Assembly (NCBI GenBank): GCA_009780915.1 | Contig: WQZD01000011.1 | Coordinates: 21,044-85,043 of the forward strand | Length of the DNA: 64,000 nucleotides | Source of the DNA: Propionibacteriaceae bacterium | Lineage (GTDB): Bacteria; Actinomycetota; Actinomycetes; Propionibacteriales; Propionibacteriaceae | Direction: 5' to 3' | Shown here: piece by piece, positions 59,530 to 64,000 of the stretch | How the letters are laid out: every line of letters starts with the position of its first letter | Position numbering within the stretch: the stretch's first letter is position 1 | Notes under the pieces: model-generated | Seen by the model: the letters and a program-made list of their open reading frames with translations, nothing else | Databases searched by the model: none | Told to the model about the DNA's origin: nothing | Program-made: the position numbers and the translations under genes

Positions 59530-61131
59530 GTGACTTCTCTCCCCCCTGCCTCCGCCTCGACCACCTCGACCACCTCGACCATCCCGGACGGCGCCGACGC
59601 CGCTGCGCAGCTGCCAGCCGGCACACGGCCCTGGGCGGCCGTCTGGTCGATGCTGATCGGGTTCTTCATGCTCATGACCGACGCGCTCATCGTGTCGGTG
59701 GCCAACCCCACCATCGAGGAGAAGCTCAACACGTCCCTCACCGCGACGATCTGGGTCACGAGCGCGTACATGCTCGCCATCGCCGTGCCGCTGCTGATCG
59801 CCGGGCGGCTCGGAGACCGCTTCGGCCAGAAGACCATCTTCATGATCGGCATGGCCGTGTTCACCCTGGCCTCCTTGGGGTGCGGGCTGTCCACGACCAT
59901 CACGGCGCTGATCCTCATGCGGGTGGTCCAAGGAATCGGCGCGGCCCTGATGACCCCCCAGACCCAGGCCATGATCGTGCGCCTGTTCCCACCCAGCAAA
60001 CGTGGAGCGCCCATGGGACTGTGGGGCGCCGTGTCTGGCGTGGCGATGCTCATCGCCCCTCTGCTGGGAGGATTCCTCGTCGACCACATCGGCTGGGAGG
60101 CCATCTTCTTGATCAACGTGCCGATCGGGGTGGCCGGCCTGATCCTCGCCGGTGTGTTCGTGCCCTCGCTGAGCGTGTCGCGACCCTCCTTCGACTGGGT
60201 GGGCACCGTCCTCTCCGGGCTGGGCCTGTTCCTGCTGGTCTTCGGCATCCAAGAGGGGTCGACCCACAACTGGGGCACGGTCTGGGGGCCGATCACGATC
60301 TGGGAGGTCATCGGCGCCGGAGTGCTCTTCTTGGCCGGGTTCGTCGTGTGGCAGGTCAAGGGCACGGCCAGCCCCTTGGTGCCCATGGGTTTGTTCCGGC
60401 ATCGTGATTTCGCCGTGTCGAGCGCCATCGTGGTGTGCATGGGGTTCATGGTGGCGTCCATGCCGATGCCGTTGTTGTACTTCCTGCAACTGGCTCGGGG
60501 GTACTCCGCCCAGGGCTCGGCTCTGTTCCTGTTGCCCATGGCCATCGTGGCTGGGATCTTCTCGCCGGTGATCGGCGCGAAGGTGCTCACCCGGGTGGGC
60601 GCCCGCCTGATCGTGCCCGTCGGCCTGCTCCTCCTCGCCGTGGGCCTGTGGTGGTTCACCCTCCTGGCCACCCCGACCCAGACCCTGGTCCCCTGGGCAT
60701 GGCTCCCCTCGGGCCTGATCGGGTTCGCCAACGCCTGCGTCTGGGCGCCGTTGTCCGTGGCCGCCACGCGGCACCTGCCCACCCATGAGGCGGGCGCCGG
60801 GGCCAGCATCTACAACACCGTGCGCCAGATCGGAGCGGTCCTCGGCTCGGCCTGTGTGGCGACGTTGATGAACTCCCGCATCACCCACATGATGTCCGCC
60901 CCTCCCCTCCCGCCTGTCCCTCCCCAGATGGCGCAGGAGATCCCCACCTCCTTCACCAACGTGGACTTGAGCCAGTTCAGCCAGCTGTTGTCCACCAACT
61001 CCGCCCTGATGGACTGGTTCGCCTCCCGCTTCTCCACCGCCATGGGCCAGTCCTTGTGGCTGCCCATCGCCGTGGGCGTGTTCGCGGCCCTGGTGGCGTG
61101 CTTCCTCAGCTGGAAGGCCGGTCGGGACTAG
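59530..61131 (+). CDS. MFS exporter, DHA2 family (14 TM)
   Basis: A 533-aa drug:H+ antiporter. A Ser/Thr-rich cytoplasmic N-terminus (ASTTSTTSTIPDG) of about 36 residues precedes the first helix (MLIGFFMLMTDALIVSVANPT, with the Asp of motif D1). Motif A region GRLGDRFGQKTIF, motif B LMRVVQGIGAALMTPQTQAM and motif C GVAMLIAPLLGGFLVDHIG follow. Related to the 23780-25516 exporter but clearly distinct. No regulator is adjacent. Substrate unknown. Confidence 0.9.
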   Translation: MTSLPPASASTTSTTSTIPDGADAAAQLPAGTRPWAAVWSMLIGFFMLMTDALIVSVANPTIEEKLNTSLTATIWVTSAYMLAIAVPLLIAGRLGDRFGQKTIFMIGMAVFTLASLGCGLSTTITALILMRVVQGIGAALMTPQTQAMIVRLFPPSKRGAPMGLWGAVSGVAMLIAPLLGGFLVDHIGWEAIFLINVPIGVAGLILAGVFVPSLSVSRPSFDWVGTVLSGLGLFLLVFGIQEGSTHNWGTVWGPITIWEVIGAGVLFLAGFVVWQVKGTASPLVPMGLFRHRDFAVSSAIVVCMGFMVASMPMPLLYFLQLARGYSAQGSALFLLPMAIVAGIFSPVIGAKVLTRVGARLIVPVGLLLLAVGLWWFTLLATPTQTLVPWAWLPSGLIGFANACVWAPLSVAATRHLPTHEAGAGASIYNTVRQIGAVLGSACVATLMNSRITHMMSAPPLPPVPPQMAQEIPTSFTNVDLSQFSQLLSTNSALMDWFASRFSTAMGQSLWLPIAVGVFAALVACFLSWKAGRD

Positions 61132-61291
61132 AGCCGACACATGTCGGACGAGCCTCGGTGATGGACACAGGCCATTCTCGCTGTATGCTATGCCCGGATC
61201 TACTTGAACCAGGCGCGCCCTGCGGGCGTATCGTGGGACCAGGCGGGACCCACATGACACACGGGGCGATTTTGGCCGAGGAAGGGCTCAG

Positions 61292-62641
61292 ATGAAAAAC
61301 AAGCGGTTCACCAAACCCGAATGGGCATGGATGTTGTACGACTTCACGACGAACGCGTACGCCACCATCATCCTGACGGCCATCTTCCCGATCTTCTTCA
61401 ACGCCGTGCTGGGGCACAACACCCTGGGGCTGGAGTTGAAGGGGTACGCCCAGAGCTTCATCATGCTCGTGGCCGCCCTCTCCAGCCCAGTCCTCGGCGT
61501 CATCGGTGACAGCAAAGGCATGAAGAAACGCCTGTGGGCGAGCTTCGCCTTCACCGGCGCCATCATCACCCTCTGCTTGTCCTTCGTGGGCACGACGAGT
61601 TGGGTGCTGCTCCTGGTCGGATACATCCTGTCGAACATCGCCTACAACTGCGCGATGCTGTTCTACGACTCCTTCATCACCGACGTGACCACGCAAGACC
61701 GGATGCACAAGGTCTCGACGACGGCCTTCGGCATCGGGTACTTCGGCGGCGGCACGATGATGCTGCTCGTCACCGCGGCCCTGATGATCACGACGAACAA
61801 CACCACGGCCGCCCAGGTCTCCTTCGGCGTGACGGCCGCGTGGTGGATCCTCTTCTCCTTGCCGATGCTCTTCCGCGTCCGCCAGACCCACTTCAACCCC
61901 AAGCCGTTGAAAGAGGTCACGGGCGCGCTGTTCACCCAGCTCGCCGGGACGGTGAAGTCCATCGCGGGCAACAAGGGGATGCTGCTGTTCATGCTGGCGT
62001 ACTTCTTCTACATCGACGGTGTGGGCACGGTCATTACCATGGCCACCTCCTACGGGTCGACCCTCGGGCTGGACTCCACCTTGATGATCATCGCGATCCT
62101 GACGACGCAGCTGGTCGCCGTGCCGTTCTCCATCCTGTTCGGCCGTCTGGCGGAGCGCCACTCCGCCATCCGCATGATCAGCATCGCCATCGGCGTCTAC
62201 ATCGTGATCTGCATCGTCGGCTTCTACATGGGCAACAGCATCGAGTCGGCCGTGCCCGGCACCGCCGCGTACACGGCCGCGGTCAGCCGCGGGCAGATCC
62301 TGTTCTGGGTCATGGCTGGCATGGTTGGAACCGTCCAGGGCGGCATCCAGGCCCTGTCTCGTTCGCAGTTCGGTCAGATGGTGCGCGGCGAGCGCTCCAA
62401 CGAGTACTTCGGTTTCTTCAACATCTTCAACCGCTTCGCGTCGATCCTCGGCCCGCTGCTGATGGCGCTGGTCACGACCATGACCGGGCGTTCCTCCTTC
62501 GGAATCCTGTCCATCATCATCCTGTTCGTCGTCGGTGGCGCATTGCTGCTCAGCTCGCGAAGCCACATCCACCTGGCGAGCGCCGGAGCGACCGACGGCG
62601 CGACCGACACAGAACCGACCGGCGAGCCCCAGCCCGCCTAG
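61292..62641 (+). CDS. MFS transporter, UMF1/Atg22-like family
   Basis: A 449-aa transporter with 12 helices. The N-terminus KPEWAWMLYDFTTNAYATII (W-M-L-Y-D-F/W-A-N) and the C-terminal GMVGTVQGGIQALSRSQFGQMV are hallmarks of the UMF1 family of vacuole-effluxer-like proteins. A low-complexity Thr/Asp tail ends the protein. The natural substrate may be amino acids or small solutes; unproven. GAGGAAGGG precedes ATG 61292. The 160-bp gap upstream contains TATGCT (61184) as a possible -10. Confidence 0.88.
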   Translation: MKNKRFTKPEWAWMLYDFTTNAYATIILTAIFPIFFNAVLGHNTLGLELKGYAQSFIMLVAALSSPVLGVIGDSKGMKKRLWASFAFTGAIITLCLSFVGTTSWVLLLVGYILSNIAYNCAMLFYDSFITDVTTQDRMHKVSTTAFGIGYFGGGTMMLLVTAALMITTNNTTAAQVSFGVTAAWWILFSLPMLFRVRQTHFNPKPLKEVTGALFTQLAGTVKSIAGNKGMLLFMLAYFFYIDGVGTVITMATSYGSTLGLDSTLMIIAILTTQLVAVPFSILFGRLAERHSAIRMISIAIGVYIVICIVGFYMGNSIESAVPGTAAYTAAVSRGQILFWVMAGMVGTVQGGIQALSRSQFGQMVRGERSNEYFGFFNIFNRFASILGPLLMALVTTMTGRSSFGILSIIILFVVGGALLLSSRSHIHLASAGATDGATDTEPTGEPQPA

Positions 62642-62651
62642 GCGGTCGACT

Positions 62652-63287
62652 GTGAGAGGTTTTCTGGGGTACGTCGTCGTCGACGTGGAGACCAATGGCC
62701 TGACGCCCGACGAGGACCGGGTCTTGGAGGTCGCGGCGGTCCAGTTGTGGCCGGATTTCACGATCGAGTCCTCGTGGTCGACCCTGATCGATCCAGGTCC
62801 CGTCGACGTGGGCCGCACCGATATCCACGGGATCCGTCCCTGCGACCTGACCGGGGCCCCGTCCTTCGGGGACGTGGCTGGCGACATCATCGAGCGTCTG
62901 CGCGGACGCATCCTCGTGGCGCATAACGCTCCTTTCGATGTGGGGTTCATCGGTGAGGAGTTCGCCCGGCTGGGCCACGCCGTGACCGACATGAGCACCA
63001 TCGACACCCTGGAACTCGCACGGCAGCGCTGGCCCGGCGAACGGGCCGGCCTCGACGCCTGCTGCCAGCGGCTGGGCATCCCCCGCCCACCGCGCCATTC
63101 CGCACTGGAGGACGCGGTCGCCACCACTGCCTTGTTCCAGCACCTCATGGGACACATGGAACCCGACACCCAACCCGCGATCGACCGTGCCGCGAAGCGT
63201 GTCGCCAGGAAGGTCTGGCCGTCGCTTCCCCACGGTCTCACCCAGCCCGTTCCCCGTGAGCCCCACACGGGCCACGAGGGTCGCTGA
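62652..63287 (+). CDS. DEDDh 3'-5' exonuclease (DnaQ-like)
   Basis: A 211-aa exonuclease of the DnaQ superfamily. Exo I VVDVETNGL (Asp 11, Glu 13), Exo II LVAHNAPFDVGFI and Exo III HSALEDAVATTALF (His, Asp) give the complete DEDDh set. It lacks polymerase or helicase fusions, so it could be a proofreading-type epsilon subunit homologue or a repair nuclease. The C-terminal 40 residues are basic. The GTG start lies 10 nt after the MFS stop, suggesting cotranscription. Confidence 0.9.
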   Translation: MRGFLGYVVVDVETNGLTPDEDRVLEVAAVQLWPDFTIESSWSTLIDPGPVDVGRTDIHGIRPCDLTGAPSFGDVAGDIIERLRGRILVAHNAPFDVGFIGEEFARLGHAVTDMSTIDTLELARQRWPGERAGLDACCQRLGIPRPPRHSALEDAVATTALFQHLMGHMEPDTQPAIDRAAKRVARKVWPSLPHGLTQPVPREPHTGHEGR

Positions 63288-63330
63288 TCCAGCCACAGGC
63301 CCCCATCACGACCCCTGACGAGAGCAGAGG

Positions 63331-63363
63331 AATGCCCCCCACGACCATGTCGTGAGGGGCATT
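63331..63363. terminator. Hairpin between exonuclease and protease genes
   Basis: AATGCCCCCCACGAC and GTCGTGAGGGGCATT pair over 15 positions with one mismatch and a 3-nt loop. It lies between the convergent stops at 63287 and 63376 and could serve both; T-runs are short. Confidence 0.6.
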
Positions 63364-63375
63364 GCCTTGTCAGAG

Positions 63376-64000
63376 TCAGCTTTGCACTGCCCCGAGGGCG
63401 TTGACGATGCCGTACCCGTAGTAACTGTTGTTACTCGTATCACCCACGCAGGCCGCGCCGCCGATGGCATTAGCGGGGCAGGCATGAGGTGTCGCCTCAG
63501 CATGGAGCGCTGTGATCATCTGTGCCGGTGTCCACGTGGGGTGGACAGACTTCATCAGGGCGAGGACGCCCGTGACGTGAGGCGACGCCATCGACGTCCC
63601 GGACATCGTCTGATACCGGTTCCCCGGCATGGTGGAGACCGTGTTCTGCCCGGGGGCCGCCACGTCGATCGCTCCCAGACCGCGGTTCGAGAAGGACGCC
63701 AGGGCGCCGGTCGACGTCACCGCAGACACCGACACCACGCCGTCGAACCCCTGCGGGATGTTGGTGCATCCCTGGTTGACGGTTCGCGTCACGGGTGTCC
63801 CGTCATCAGGGCTGCCGGTGTCTGTGATCGACGGGCTCGTCAGGTCGGTCGCCGAGTTGCCGGCGGCGGCCACGGACACGACGCCATGGGCTGTCGCGAA
63901 ATCGACCGCGCGGCGCACGGCCTCCTTGACAGCGGCCTGGTCGGGCTGATCCGAGCACCAGTACTCGTACGGATCGATGTAGTACGAGTTGTTGGTCACG
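63376..64000 (-). CDS. Subtilisin-like (S8) serine protease, C-terminal part
   Basis: Only the 3' part is in the window; the gene continues past position 64000. The last 207 residues include the oxyanion Asn region VAAAGNSATD and the catalytic Ser motif GTSMASPHVTG, with the C-terminal helix TWTPAQMITALHAEA. The catalytic Asp and His lie outside. Actinobacterial S8 proteases are normally secreted. A pair of cysteines (CPANAIGGAAC) may form a disulphide. Confidence 0.9.
   Translation of the reverse strand, partial: VTNNSYYIDPYEYWCSDQPDQAAVKEAVRRAVDFATAHGVVSVAAAGNSATDLTSPSITDTGSPDDGTPVTRTVNQGCTNIPQGFDGVVSVSAVTSTGALASFSNRGLGAIDVAAPGQNTVSTMPGNRYQTMSGTSMASPHVTGVLALMKSVHPTWTPAQMITALHAEATPHACPANAIGGAACVGDTSNNSYYGYGIVNALGAVQS

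Noticed and set aside
58386..60809. 807-codon open frame on the minus strand
   Set aside because: Antisense to two clear transporter genes; low-complexity translation.

Overview
The window is GC-rich, densely coded chromosomal DNA of an actinobacterium. Lineage markers are a WhiB2-type Fe-S regulator beside the mannose-nucleotide genes, the DUF3499 / Trm112 / SIS-domain / DUF5719 locus known from mycobacteria and their relatives, a DinB/DUF664 (mycothiol-type) enzyme, FilP/DivIVA-like coiled coils and many leaderless promoters. A Propionibacteriales-like host is a guess only.

Layout. 1-5.7 kb: start of a lipoprotein, CPBP protease, SprT-like protein, then aroQ, SIS protein, Trm112 and phosphomannomutase, DUF3499 and a degenerate metallopeptidase. 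5.7-12 kb: envelope-polymer locus (DUF5719, 1024-aa glycosyltransferase, whiB, mannose-1-phosphate guanylyltransferase). 12-14.3 kb: a FilP-like / Scy-like coiled-coil pair. 14.5-19.3 kb: rplY-pth-mfd. 19.5-23.1 kb: a probable zeta (cadmium-type) carbonic anhydrase, TIGR01777 epimerase, metallo-beta-lactamase hydrolase, ketopantoate reductase-like protein. 23.1-25.5 kb: self-regulated MarR plus MFS efflux pump. 25.5-25.7 kb: 17-bp tandem repeats. 25.7-32.6 kb: holA, comEC, comEA, leuS. 32.8-42.8 kb: VIT transporter, DUF4192, membrane-anchored proteins, acyl-CoA ligase, LacI regulator, GroES-like protein, Bcp, GNAT. 42.87-46 kb: accessory island behind tRNA-Lys with a decayed DUF1016 nuclease, an IS3 relic, flanking copies of the tRNA end, then a secreted DUF2599 protein. 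46-50.8 kb: DUF2510 protein, oxidoreductases, antiporter, DinB. 51-54 kb: osmoprotectant ABC transporter. 54.4-58.3 kb: heme genes, with hemC and hemE fused, followed by hemD and hemB. 58.3-64 kb: Ca2+/H+ antiporter, two MFS proteins, a DEDDh exonuclease and the end of a subtilisin-like protease.

Functional grouping. ManB (phosphomannomutase) and ManC (guanylyltransferase) supply GDP-mannose, probably to the large glycosyltransferase. hemB, hemC, hemD and hemE together take 5-aminolevulinate to coproporphyrinogen III. comEA/comEC are DNA-uptake genes. rplY, pth and mfd form a translation/repair block.

Most notable points: the HemC-HemE fusion; a bacterial zeta-type carbonic anhydrase with all three metal ligands; a duplicated DnaA-box pair in front of comEA and of a DUF4192 gene; the tRNA-Lys island; and a -10 hexamer lying 5-8 nt before the start codon of about ten genes, which indicates leaderless transcription.
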